From NCBI RefSeq assembly GCF_963576675.1, contig NC_088910.1, positions 103,754,807 to 103,818,806 of the forward strand: a stretch of 64,000 nucleotides of DNA, read 5' to 3'. Positions 33,836 through 45,639 of the stretch are shown here, one piece after another. Both the position numbers and the translations under genes were made by a program. Every line of letters begins with the position of its first letter. The stretch's first letter is position 1. Origin of the DNA: Euphorbia lathyris. Taxonomy: Eukaryota > Streptophyta > Magnoliopsida > Malpighiales > Euphorbiaceae. The notes beneath the pieces are model-generated. The model had not been told where the DNA came from and made no database searches. It saw only the letters and a program-made list of their open reading frames with translations.

Positions 33836-34886
33836 AAAACCGTACTAAAAGATAAAGATTTTTCACCCATATCAAATTCCAACTTTTTTTTAAGGTATTT
33901 TCATTCTTGTTTGGCTTCTTTGGGGTTTCTGTTGGGCTTTCTTTACTAGATCGGCTCCTTTAGAGCCTCAGTTGATATATTTCATTTTTTTTTTGCTCTT
34001 TTAGAGCCTCTGTTGGGTTTATTTAGTTGATTTATTTAAATTTGGAGCCTCTGTTGAGTTTATTTTATTGATCTCCTCTTTAGAGAACCTCTGTTGATTT
34101 TTTTTTTGTTGAGAGTTCTTTGAACTCTGTTTGAAGGTCACCTATGTATGTAGCCCCGTTTTAAACTTTTTGGGTTTCTGTGCTAAATTTTTCTTAAATC
34201 TTAATAATTAATATAATTTTGTATTAAGGTTGTAAATTTTGAATGGTTGAATATCTAAATCACAAACACACTCAGTGTTAATAAATCTTATTACATTATG
34301 CTATTATTATTTTTTAATTTAAACTAATATCAATATTTGACTAAGCACATCTTAAATTTTGGGGCCCTTATAATTTTGAAGCCCTGTGCGGAAGCGCTCC
34401 TTATACACCCTCATCTACTCCCCTGTATGTAGCTCCTTTGAGGACTTCTGTTTTAAGGAGGAAAATGAAAAATATAAAAATAAAAATGGAAACAGTTTCT
34501 TGGACTCTTCTAATTTGGGATAAACAGGACACAATCACCCTAGCTTGACTCCTAGCTTCTTTCTGAAATGGGAGAATTAATCTGTTGCTAGATTTGTGTG
34601 TAACAGGACACTCTTTGGACATTTTCTTATTGCTGGCTTATGTTACATGTGCTGGTTTTATGGTTATTTTTATTTAGAAAAAAAATGCTTATTTTGTATG
34701 TTTTTTTATTAAAAGAAAATGTTTTTGTGTACACTTTGGGATTTTGAGCTATCCTCTTTTGTCGTCTTTTAGTCACTTGGAACCCCCCAAGTTGACAATT
34801 TTAAAAGGACTGCGCAACGATTAAGGAGACTGTATTTAACAAGCAAAAACGGAGTTTTTTGTTCTTTTCTAGAAAAGTGATCTGTT
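33836..34886. other. Intergenic sequence with degenerate direct repeats
   Basis: 33930-34100 contains about four degenerate copies of a unit around tttagagcctctgttgggtt. 34360-34425 matches the short repeat near the window start. No gene recognised. Confidence 0.5.
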
Positions 34887-35144
34887 TGTTAGAGATAATG
34901 TTCCTATTATCTCTGTAAATAGATTCTTATCTAGTTAGAGTTTCAATTTGTCTATAACCCTAGCTAAGTAGAGTTCTAATACGATTATACTTGTGTATTG
35001 TATTCCTATACAAACTACTATTGGCTCACTATAAATACAAGGCCTTTGAGCCATAATCACTAAGGTGATTCAAACCATTCATTGTGTTATTACTTATCTC
35101 TCTGTATCTCCATAATTCCCGTATATCAAACTATACATTCAACA
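34887..35144 (+). repeat. 5' LTR of the second copia element
   Basis: 258 bp. A TATA-like box (ctataaatacaag) lies at about 35030. It differs from the 3' LTR at agcta(a/g)gtagag and ctctct(g/c)tatctc. Confidence 0.95.
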
Positions 35145-36643
35145 TGGTATCAGTAGTATCAACTTCCGCATCCTCCGAATCCTCGGATCATCCTCAATCA
35201 CCAACCTATTCCCAATACAAAGCCGCTGCCGCCGCCGCGGCTCCCACCGTATCTGCACCAACCGCCGCCGCTGATAATAGCATGAATAACATATCAGGCG
35301 GGTCAGTTCAACCGAGCTCGGGCTGGCGATTTACCTCGCCGTTCGTCACAGGCGAGTCGTCCTTCCTCGCGGCAACGACGAACCAGCAGATTCCATCGCA
35401 ACCGCAACAGACGCAGCAGCCGCCCCAGCCACCCGCGCAACAGCAGCTCCCGCAAACTGTAGGCGACATGCTGCCGCAGGCGGTGCGCGACACGCTTGCC
35501 GCATTCCAGGCGGCCAGCCTTCGCGGCACGTCGCAGCCGATCGCATCGCACCAAACGGCCGCGGCAAATGCGATCCCCATAGCGTCTGCCCTCAACGCGC
35601 AAGCCGCGCCTCTCCTGACCCCAACTTCTTCCACCGCCGATGCCGCGGTACTAGCTGCCCTTGCGGCATATCAGGCCGCTGTTCCGCTGCCGCAAAATCA
35701 CAATATTCCGGTTCCGCAACAACGGATTCAATCACAACAACCGTCGGTTACCTCGGCCACTCAAACTTTATTTTCTCCATCAGTTCTCGCTGCCCTAGCC
35801 ACCTATCAGGCAGCCGAAGCCAGTAACAACCGTCAGGTAATTTCTGAATCCAATTCTTCACCATTTGGGTATAATACTCAATTAACTCATGATCCGTCTC
35901 CATCCTTTTTCTCCAATTCGTATCACAATACAGTCGATGCACCTTCAAATATTTTTCGACCTAATTTTATTCCTCCCTCAAATACCACTATTTTACCAAA
36001 TTCTGTCCATCCAGAACCTGTTTCTACTCATATCGATCAACTAAGACAACCACCCACAAATATCACCATTAACATCAAATTAACCCCTCACAACTACAAA
36101 GCATGGAGAATGTCCATGGAATCTACCCTTCAAACCTATCATCTTCTTTCTCACATTCTTAGTTCAACACCTCCTCCACCCAAATTTATTTCTAGAACAG
36201 GTTTTGTGACATCTGCTGCGGATTTAATCATAAATCCATCTTTTTCCCAATGGGATGATGTAGAAAATGTGGTTAGGACTTTGCTCCTAAATTCAATCAC
36301 CGAAGAGGTGTTTCCTGATATTGCTTATCTCAAATACTCACATGACGTTTGGCTAGCATTGGAAGAAGCCTACGGGCTCATTACAGGAAGCAAGCAGTTT
36401 CAGATGGGAGTCGAACTGCATGAACTTGAGCAAGGGGGGATGTCAGTTACTGCGTATATGCAAAAAGTGAAGTCTATTCTTGATGATCTGGCTGCCTCGG
36501 GGAACCCTTACCCTCGGCACTTACTACCGTCAGTTCTTTACAAGGGTTTAGGAGAAGAGTATCGCTCCACTGTCCAGAATCTTGTCACTCAGCGCGGTAC
36601 TAACATCAATTATCAGGAGATCTTGCACAGCCTGAACAGTTGA
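35144..36643 (+). CDS. copia gag with GC-rich N-terminal extension (499 aa)
   Basis: Open frame of 499 residues from the ATG at 35144. Its A is the last LTR base and its TG begins the primer-binding site. A second in-frame ATG lies in the LTR at 35084. The first 230 or so residues are Ala/Gln/Pro/Ser-rich, and 35220-35690 is strikingly GC- and CpG-rich beside its neighbours. They contain three related helical motifs: DTLAAFQAA (35488), AAVLAALAAYQAA (about 35640) and PSVLAALATYQAA (about 35775). The C-terminal half is an ordinary copia gag capsid (ITINIKLTPHNYKAWRMSME, YGLITGSKQFQMGVELHELE). The zinc knuckle lies beyond the TGA at 36641, in the pol frame. Confidence 0.85.
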   Translation: MVSVVSTSASSESSDHPQSPTYSQYKAAAAAAAPTVSAPTAAADNSMNNISGGSVQPSSGWRFTSPFVTGESSFLAATTNQQIPSQPQQTQQPPQPPAQQQLPQTVGDMLPQAVRDTLAAFQAASLRGTSQPIASHQTAAANAIPIASALNAQAAPLLTPTSSTADAAVLAALAAYQAAVPLPQNHNIPVPQQRIQSQQPSVTSATQTLFSPSVLAALATYQAAEASNNRQVISESNSSPFGYNTQLTHDPSPSFFSNSYHNTVDAPSNIFRPNFIPPSNTTILPNSVHPEPVSTHIDQLRQPPTNITINIKLTPHNYKAWRMSMESTLQTYHLLSHILSSTPPPPKFISRTGFVTSAADLIINPSFSQWDDVENVVRTLLLNSITEEVFPDIAYLKYSHDVWLALEEAYGLITGSKQFQMGVELHELEQGGMSVTAYMQKVKSILDDLAASGNPYPRHLLPSVLYKGLGEEYRSTVQNLVTQRGTNINYQEILHSLNS

Positions 36644-39600
36644 AGGCATGATCCAATCAACCAGAAAGACTACTCTGCTTCAATCAGACGGTATATCAGC
36701 GCACCGGGAGGCTAATGTATCCACCATGGAAACAAATCAATCAAAGAAGCAGAATCCAAAGAAGAGAAGAAGTGGCAAGTGCTACAACTGTGGTGATCCA
36801 AGTCACTGGGCTGATAAGTGCAAAAGACCAAAGAACAATTCAAGATCAAACTACAATCCTGGACCACAAGCACACATGGCATGGAAACAACCACCAAATC
36901 CATTCATGGGTCCTAATCAGCCGTGGTACCCTGACACAAGAGCAACTAATCACATGACGGCAAATCCGACTCAACTTCATCAAATGCAGCCATATCCAGG
37001 ATATGATACGGTTCAGTTTGGCAATGGTCAAGGTTTGCAAATTTCTCACTTTGGAAACTCAAATATCAATAATTTGAAAATTAATGATGCCCTACTTGTT
37101 CCTAAGCTTACCAAATCTTTACTATCTGTTCAAAAATTTACCCGTGACAACTCATGTTTCTTTGAATTTTGGCCTAACCATTTTCTTGTGAAGGACCAAA
37201 CAACTGGGGAAATCCTGTTACGGGGCCCGAGTAAAGATGGGCTTTATGTGCTTACACCCACCCTGAAGGAGGCGCTAGTCGGAGAGAAGGTGTCTTTTGA
37301 AAGGTGGCATGCACGGCTTGGACATTGTCAGAATCAGACAGGCAGCACAGTTCTCAAAGGAAACAATCTATCCTCTTCAAAATCAGTTAGCAATTGTTCT
37401 TTTTGTCCATTAGGCAAACTTGCTAGAAGCCCTTTACCCTCTATTAGTCGCTCTAGCACATTTATTTTTGAGAACTTACATCTGGATGTTTGGGGACCAG
37501 CTCCAATTGTTTCTTGTCTTGGTCACCGTTATTTTTTAATAATCATTGATGAATTCACTAGATTTGGATGAGTTTTCTGTTTAAAGAATAAGAGTGATGT
37601 TTTCTCAACCTTTTGTGATTTTTATGCCATGATCTCTAATCAGTATAGTGCAAGGGTTAAGAATATTTACTTAGATCTTGGGGGAGAGTTCCAAAAACTA
37701 CAACCTTTTTTCAAACGACATGGCATTATACACAAAATTGCATGCCCTCACACTCATGCACAAAATGGTATAGCTGAGAGAAAAATTAGACATGTCGTTG
37801 ACACCTGCCTTACTTTGTTAGCCAATGCATCTTTACCTCTAAAATTCTGGAACTATTCCATGATACATAGCATTAGGCTAATCAACTACTTACCCACCAA
37901 AATACTGAACAACAAATCACCCTATTTCTTGTTCTACAAGAAACAGCCTGTCTATAAAGCATTACGCATCTTTGGCAGTGGTATCTATCCTCTTCTTCGT
38001 CCATACAACCAGCACAAATTTGATTTTCGCTCCAAGCTATGTGTCTACCTTGGTCCATCAGAAAATCATTCTGGGGATATTTGTCTTGAGTATGCCACCG
38101 GACGCATATACATCTGCAAATTTGTGCAGCACAATGAAGAAGTATTTCTTGCATCAGCAGTCACTGCATCATCACCTTCATCTAGCAACTCGGGGGTAAG
38201 CACATCGTGTCAACTACCATCTTTACTCGGCCCGTATCCAGGTAATTTCTCTAATCCCAATCCTATATTATCTACTTCTAACTTAGTTCCATGCTCCCAA
38301 CCCATCACAGCTGTCCACTCTGGACCTCATCCTGGTACCCCAATTACTCCCCCTGACTCTGAAGCCACAAACACTGCTCCATTAGCTCCACGTCAATGTT
38401 TGTCACCAGTCGTCACTGCTGCATCAACACCTGTTCCTCAGAATGATCCTAGCACACCAGTTGATACTGTGAACATCACCACACCGGAAATACAGAATGC
38501 AGTACCTTATGAAGAGAACATCATGCCACAAACAGAGTCTCCTCCTCCTGAAACTGCACCACCTGCTCCTATTCCAACTGAAAGGTCCAGACCTCGCAAT
38601 GCACCGCTGATTGGTCCACGACAACATTATATGCAACTTCGACAGTCGTCTCTTCACTCAAGAGGACGGTTTGAGGGACTTTTAGCTACACATCCAAATG
38701 GCACAGTGGATCCCACATGCTTCAGTAAAGCCAACAAACAACCCGAATGGCGTACAGCAATGTCTGAAGAGATTCAAGCTCTTTTGGACAATGGCACATG
38801 GAAACTTGTACCGAGACCACATGATCAGCATGTCATCACCTCCAGGTGGCTCTTTCGTACAAAGAAGAAGTCTGATGGAACCATTGATCGTCACAAAGCC
38901 TGTTTGGTAGCACGGGGATTCACTCAAAAAGCTGGGATTGACTACAAAGAAACATTCAGTCCAGTAATCAAAGTTACAACCATTAGGTCTGTCTTTGCCA
39001 TTGCAGCAGCAAACAACTGGTTCATCAATCAGCTGGATGTCTCTAATGGATTTCTTCATGGAAACTTATCAGAGACAATATATATGGAACAATCGCAGGG
39101 TTTTCGGGATAGTGACCGACCAGATCATGTCTGTCTTCTCAAAAAGAGTCTTTATGGATTAAAGCAAGCACCGCGAGAATGGTTCACACGCCTTCGAACA
39201 TTTCTCCTCTCTCTTGGGTACAAAATGTCACAGGCTGACAACTCTCTGTTCATCAGACGCACTGACACTGAAAAGACTTACATTCTGTGCTATGTTGATG
39301 ATATACTCATAACAGGTAACCACCCTGCACACATCACCAACACTATTGCAGCCATCGAACATGAGTTTCCCATTCGCAATCTTGGCAAGGCAGAATACTT
39401 TCTCGGAATTGAGATCAGATATGAGAAGGATGGCATTCACATGTGTCAGGCCAAGTATGTGGCTGACATCCTAGACAGAGTGAAGATGATTGACTCCAAG
39501 CCCACACTAACGCCCATGGCCACCACGCCAACACTTTCAAAGGAGCTAGGCACCAGCTTAACCTCTGGAGATGAATATCGAAGCATTGTGGGAGCACTTC

Positions 39601-40301
39601 AATACTTAACATTCACTCGTCCTGACATTGCATTTGCAGTTAACAAATTATGTCAGTTTCTGCACTGTCCGACTGATGAGCACTGGAAATGAGTTAAGAG
39701 GGTCTTACGCTATATTCAGGGCACATCAGACTTTGGCATAGTCATGTCCATCAAACCAATACAGCACATCCATTTTTACTCAGATAGTGATTGGGGAGGG
39801 TGTCCTGATGATCGATGATCCACGGGTGCCTTCTGTGTTTACCTTGGATCCAACATTGTATCATGGCAGACCCGCAAGCAACCCACAATAGCCAGATCCT
39901 CAACAGAAAGTGAATACAAGGCAGTGGCAAATGCCACAGTAGAACTCCTATGGTTCAAATCTCTTCTCTCGGATCTCGGATTTCCCTTACCCACCCCGGT
40001 TCAGCTATGGTGTGATAATGTTGGAGCAATTTATCTCACCTCAAATCCAGTTTTCCATGCCCGTACGAAGCACATTGAGCTAGATTATCATTTTGTCCGT
40101 GAACAAGTTCACAGAGGTTTTCTCAGTGTCAGATTTATTCCCACCGATGATCAGGTTGCAGACATACTCACCAAGCCACTAGCTCCGGCTCGCTTCACGA
40201 TGCTACGCTCTCGCCTCTTTGTTCGTGCCCGCCATCGGCTTGAGGGGGGTGTTAGAGATAATGTTCCTATTATCTCTGTAAATAGATTCTTATCTAGTTA
40301 G
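36636..40301 (+). pseudogene. copia pol: zinc knuckle, protease, integrase, RT, RNase H
   Basis: All in one frame, offset by one base from gag. In order: CCHC knuckle CYNCGDPSHWADKC (about 36779); protease motif WYPDTRATNHMT, where the usual DTGA is DTRA; GAG-pre-integrase WHARLGHC; integrase core with LDVWGP, LDLGGEFQ and an E in GIAERKIRHV; RT with FLHGNLSETIYM and CYVDDILITG; RNase H with YSDSDWGGCPDDR and LWCDNVGAIYLTSNP. Stops: TGA at 37569 (expected Trp), TGA at 39690, and TGA near 39816 (expected Arg, CGA). These look like single transitions. Broken, not functional. Confidence 0.9.
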
Positions 40302-40507
40302 AGTTTCAATTTGTCTATAACCCTAGCTAGGTAGAGTTCTAATACGATTATACTTGTGTATTGTATTCCTATACAAACTACTATTGGCTCACTATAAATA
40401 CAAGGCCTTTGAGCCATAATCACTAAGGTGATTCAAACCATTCATTGTGTTATTACTTATCTCTCTCTATCTCCATAATTCCCGTATATCAAACTATACA
40501 TTCAACA
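40250..40507 (+). repeat. 3' LTR of the second copia element
   Basis: 258 bp, preceded by the polypurine tract cttgaggggggtg (about 40239-40250). Confidence 0.95.
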
Positions 40508-42376
40508 CTGTTTTCTTTTATCTCAAAGATACAATCTATGTTTTTTTAAGGAGAGCATTGGTTTTAAGGAAGAATATGAATTGTATTTTTATTAAGCTTA
40601 AAAACACATGTTTTGATTTGAAAAAACCAACCTGAGCCCCAAAAGAAATTCTAAACCCTATACGACTTACACCTATTTACATTGCTATATAAATGGAAGT
40701 AAATAACTTGAAGTTAAAAATAGAGATGGAAAATGAATATATATACACATTGAATTTAACTTAACGTAAAGAAAAAAAGGTGGTTAATGCTATCTTGTTT
40801 CTGTTAAATGTTCTTGCAATACAGTTGACTGCTTTCTCTTTCCCTTTAACGGTTTTGATCACATGCACCTTAATGACCATGATGAATTTAGTCATTCACC
40901 GTTAGATCTAGGTTTATTAAAAAACTAAAGCAGAGATTCAAAACATCCGAAAGTTTAGATTTAATAAGCCTAAAAATCAGAGAAAAAGAACCCTAAAAAT
41001 CTAATCCGTATGGACCCACTTCTATTTATAGCAAAATATAAAAATATTGCAACTATTGTTAATGTTCCTCTGTTTTGACATGGCTGCTTCTCCTCCTTGT
41101 ATCTTGTTCACTAAGTTTGGACGACCAATTACAATTTCACCCCCTCCTTTGTTGTTTTTTAAGGAAGATTCTAGAATTTTGTGCTTATGGGTCAAGTTTG
41201 ACTATACCCCACCCATTTCTAAACTGGACTTTTCAGACCTGAACCAATTTTTGAACTGAATTTTCATATTGTCACGAATTGAACTTGATTAGATTTTACC
41301 CGAATTGGATAGATTGGATCAAATTGACCCGAATGGAAAATAGATTTTTGAGGAAATTACATACAAAATCAGTTTTGGTTTTTATTTTACAGTTATATAT
41401 CTCTATTTTCTTTTCTGATTTTTATCATTTTCTCTCTTTTTTTAGATTTTTTTTATCAAAGTTTCATGGTTTATTTCTGTTTTTGTCAAATATCAGTTAT
41501 GTTTTAAGATTTCAACGTCTCCTTTCTCATATTTGATTGTCCTCTTCTTTCTCATCTTCCTTTTTCCAAATCGATTTTCATTCTCTGATTATGAAAAGCA
41601 TAAGAAAAGGAATGGGAAGAAGTTTTTGAAAGCTTTCAAAGACATAGTTGCTTCTTATTAGATCAAAATTCATCAAAGAGACTTTCTATTGAGAAATTAT
41701 AACGTCAATTTTTTAAGAATCCTAAAAGCATCAATTTGTTGCTGAAAGGTTCGCCTTCCATGGAAGACAGATTCAAACAAGGCAAAAATATGAATGTAGA
41801 AGAAAAGGACATGGAAGGAGAAGCAGAAGATGCCATTTTGAAGATAAGAAAAATCAGTGGGCGGATTAATTAAAAACTGAGGTGAGAATTCACCAGATGG
41901 AATTGTTTGGATGAGCAATGACAGATGGTATTAAATTTAATTGTGATGTTGGGAGTGGAAATTCAGAAAATGGAGGCAAGTGATTCAAAAAGTTTAAAAT
42001 AGAACTCTATCGATGAGATGAGATGAGATGAGATGCTGCAAAATCATGGAGTTTCATGGTTAAAATCAGTTTTATTTTTTAAATATCTGACATTTTAATA
42101 AATATTTTTAAAATATTAGATAATTGTAAATAATTAACTCAATCATGAGTAATATGTAACTAACCCTAGATTTTTTTGCAATGGGCCTTGATCCATAAGA
42201 ATGGCATGAATGACATACACTTGAACAAATAACGATTTCTCTAGATTGAATGTGAACCTCGACCTTATTTTCCAAGGACATTGTGTCACCTTCAGATTTA
42301 AAGCGATGAAAACGTCTCCGACATTAAAATGCGGGCCTACAGGCTCGCTAAATTTATTATTTTTCTGGAAAATAAA
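40508..42376. other. Intergenic sequence with a small GATGA microsatellite
   Basis: No gene recognised. A short pentanucleotide repeat, (gatga)n, lies at about 42014-42033. The reading frames at 41047-41536 lack similarity I recognise and have T-rich, intron-like composition. Confidence 0.4.
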
Positions 42377-43096
42377 GAGTAAATTACATCAATGGTACCT
42401 GAACTTTACCCTAATTCGCACTTTGGTACCTAGATTACATTTTGTCTCAAAAATATACCCGAAGTAACAATGACCGGACAATTAAGTATATTTTACCAGT
42501 TAATGGCGGGTCAATGCGATTTTGACGAGTAAATTACACTGATGGTACCCGAACTTTACCTGAATTCATATTTTGGTACCTAGATTTCATTTTGTCCAAA
42601 AAATACACTTCAAGTAAAGATGACTCAATATTTTAGTATATTTGACTGATCGGTGATTGATCAACCCGAGCTTGACCATTTTAAATTAAAAATTGAGACC
42701 AATCATACACTCAATTAACATAAAATTATAATACTGTCATTCAGCTCATAAATGAGAATATTATAATTTTATGTTAATCGAGTGTATGGTGAGTCCTGTT
42801 TAGTTCATGTTACCCGGTCACTAACCGATCAAATGAAATAAACCTTTCAGTCACCTTTACTTGTGTTATGTTTTTAGGATAAAATAAAATCCAGGTACCG
42901 AAGTGTGAATTATGATAAAGTTTGGGTACCATTAATGTAATTAACTCATGAAACTCGCGTTGACCGGTCATAACCGGTAAAAATGTACTAAATTGTCCGG
43001 ACATCATTAGTTCAGGTATATTTTTGAGACAAAATGTAATCTAGGTACCAAAGTGTAAACTATGTAAAGTTCAGGTACCATTGGTGTAGTTTACCC
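42377..43096. mobile_element. Foldback element with 10-bp target duplication (MULE-like)
   Basis: 720 bp. Left end gagtaaattacatcaatggt, right end complement gggtaaactacaccaatggt. A perfect 10-bp repeat, ggaaaataaa, flanks it (42367-42376 and 43097-43106). The terminal unit (gtaaattacactgatggtac, with gaactttacc) occurs twice in the left arm (from 42377 and from about 42528) and again in the right arm, so the arms are internally duplicated. The centre is AT-rich and non-coding. Confidence 0.85.
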
Positions 43097-43360
43097 GGAA
43101 AATAAATAAAAATGGGTTAAATTCATTCCTAAATGTAAAAACAATTATATTATGACTATTTGACATCAAATAAATCTTTCTATTTTCTCTTTTATCAATT
43201 GTTATTTATTTGTGCTTATATATCTTTAGAATAATTCTATAATTATATATATAAAGCGTTTTAATGGTAAATACCAATAACTTGCGAATTATATGAAAGG
43301 ATATCAATCGTTAAAACACGATAAATAACAAGGACAATATATGTAATAATAATGCTTATA

Positions 43361-43978
43361 ACAATAACAACAAAGCCTTAATCCTGAAATGATTCGGGAT
43401 TGGCTAACATGAACCGTCATACGTAATCGTGAAATCAAGTCGTGCCAACGACATAAATTCTCTCCCTCCACTTCGTTCTATCCACTACCATATTTTCCTC
43501 AATCTCCAATAAACTCATATTCATCTCAATCACCGTCTTTTAAGTTTGCTTAGATCTTCCCCTACCCCTCACTATGCATCACTTTGCCACTCTTTAGTCC
43601 TCCTAAATGGCGCATCAAGCGCTTTTCGTCTTACATGGCCAAACTACCTTAGTCGTTTTCCCTCATTTTATTCTCAATAAATGTAACCCTTATTTTTATC
43701 CTAATTATTTCATTACTCACCCGATCTTTTCTCGTATGACCACACATCCATCTTAACATACGCATCTCCGTCACCAATATTTTATGAATGTGACTGTTTC
43801 ACTGTCCAACACTCCGTACATATAACAATGTCGGTCTAATTATCGTGCAGTATAATTTTTCCTTTAATCTATTAGGTATGCCGGGATCACAAAAGAAACC
43901 CGTAGCACTCTTTCACTTCGACCAACCAGATTTAATCTTATGATCAACATCTCCATCCACTTTTCCATCCGTTTACGT
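43361..43978 (-). mobile_element. 5'-truncated RTE-type LINE (3' end)
   Basis: Minus strand. It encodes a decayed C-terminal RTE-clade segment (RMLRWMCGHTRKDRVSNEII), followed by the typical 3' end with gttgttattgtt repeats (43361-43373 on the plus strand). Flanked by 21-bp direct repeats starting tatgtaataataat (43340-43360 and 43979-43999) with one mismatch, a LINE target duplication. Several stops and frameshifts; dead copy. Confidence 0.85.
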
Positions 43979-43999
43979 TATGTAATAATAATACTTATA

Positions 44000-44344
44000 C
44001 ATAAATAAAAATAAATAATTAATAAGAATAAAGATAAACAATATATGGAAATAATTAGTATAATAACACGAAATAAATGATCACATTTACAACACCGATG
44101 TGAAGTAACTAGAAAATATTACGGAAATAACTGATAATTTAATGGGAAACATTATCGCGTGTTTTAACATATTAACATCCTGACTGTATAGACAAAAAGG
44201 TTGAATCAAAAGGTTTCAGAATGTAACTGATTAACCTTCAAGAATACAAGGTTTAGAAGGAACCTTATTTTACATAAAGACACGTATTAAAATAATAAAA
44301 ATTCTTCTAGACAAAAAATGGGTATCTACAATAATCATTACATT
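44000..44344. other. AT-rich intergenic sequence
   Basis: No feature recognised. Confidence 0.4.
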
Positions 44345-45639
44345 AGGATATTTTCACCAACTGTAGTACACTTATCTTCTCTCTCTGTCTTTGTTCGACC
44401 CTTACACACAGTTGTTTGCTTGAACTCTTCTCAATTGTTAGAGTAGCTTGTTTGCAACTTAAAAATGATACAAAATTATTCTTTTTCTGCTCTTTTCCAT
44501 GAATTCTCAGTCTATACAATCTTGTCAAATATGCTCACATCAAGTTACCCCTAACTTAGACATTTTCTTGTCCCCAAGCAAAATAGAACGGAAAACAACT
44601 ATTCAGAGAGAAACAAAGAAATGAGACACAATAAAGAAACAAACAGAAAACCACAAGATAGAAAATTAACTTTCGCTTCATTTACTGAGATTAAAGCAAA
44701 GTTCAAAATCAAAGAAGAAAGAACTAAAAACTGATTAAGTTAAACAAGAATTTAAATCTCCAACAGTTTGGCATGTAATGCATCTGATCACAGAATGTGA
44801 TTTGCAAATTGGGACCAACAAAACAATTCATAACTAATATGACACAATTCAAAGTCTTCATATGAGTTGTAATGAAGTTAGGGTATTAAAGAATAGAAGT
44901 GGAGTTTTATATGAAAGGCAGTTGTTCGAGTTTTTGAGCAAATATGCAATTCTTTGAATAGAACATGTGAATCGAACAATTGTGTTCAAGCATTTTCAAA
45001 CAGAGGCGAGCAATTATTATAATAATAGAGAACATTCTCTAGTTTCCTTATTTTCAAGAGTTGAAGTACAATGCTAAAGGGAACGTCTTTGATTTTAATA
45101 GAAGAACTGTGATCATGTGTTCTACTTTGCCTTTAAAAGATTTACTCAAACAACTCTAAAGGTTAATCATAGAATTTTTGTAACGAGATAGTGGATAGTA
45201 GTGTATGGAAGGGTTAGCAAAAGTCAGGCTAGGCTCAACTTGGTTCTCTAGAAATGAGAGTGCTTGTAATCACATATGTTCAATTGAAGTCCAGATGGCT
45301 AAATGTAATACCTTTTTCATTTCATGCCAGAACAACTGTAAACAAATGGCAATGGCAACCAGAGCAAAACCTAATCTATTCTAAACAAGTAAAGCCCACT
45401 CAACAATAAAAATTGCATGTTTATGCTATTGTACTGTCAGGTATGAGCCTGGAAAAATATAATTTTAGGAAGGATTGAGATTTAGGAATAGAGAAAAGTA
45501 AAAAAGAGAGGAATGAGCAAGGGAGAGAGAATAATCATTTATTTCATAATAATGAGTATAATGATGAGATAGGCCCCCCATAAATAGTTGTACAGCTATG
45601 AGGTGATAAAACAATTACACAAAAGGACAAATTGAGCAG

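Larger units (their letters stand above)
34887..40507 (+). mobile_element. Ty1/copia retrotransposon with long Ala/Gln/Pro-rich gag
   Basis: A 5621-bp element. LTRs of 258 bp (34887-35144 and 40250-40507; TGTTAGAGATAATG...CATTCAACA) differ at two sites. A perfect 5-bp target duplication, CTGTT, lies at 34882-34886 and 40508-40512. The PBS TGGTATCAGTAG directly follows the 5' LTR; the PPT GAGGGGGGTG directly precedes the 3' LTR. Gene order gag-PR-IN-RT-RH. Recent insertion is implied, yet pol carries three stops, a frame change and an altered protease motif. Confidence 0.95.

Noticed and set aside
35303..35634. Three minus-strand open frames of 73-108 codons
   Set aside because: They are antisense shadows of the GC-rich gag extension; high GC lowers stop frequency, and they look like no protein family.
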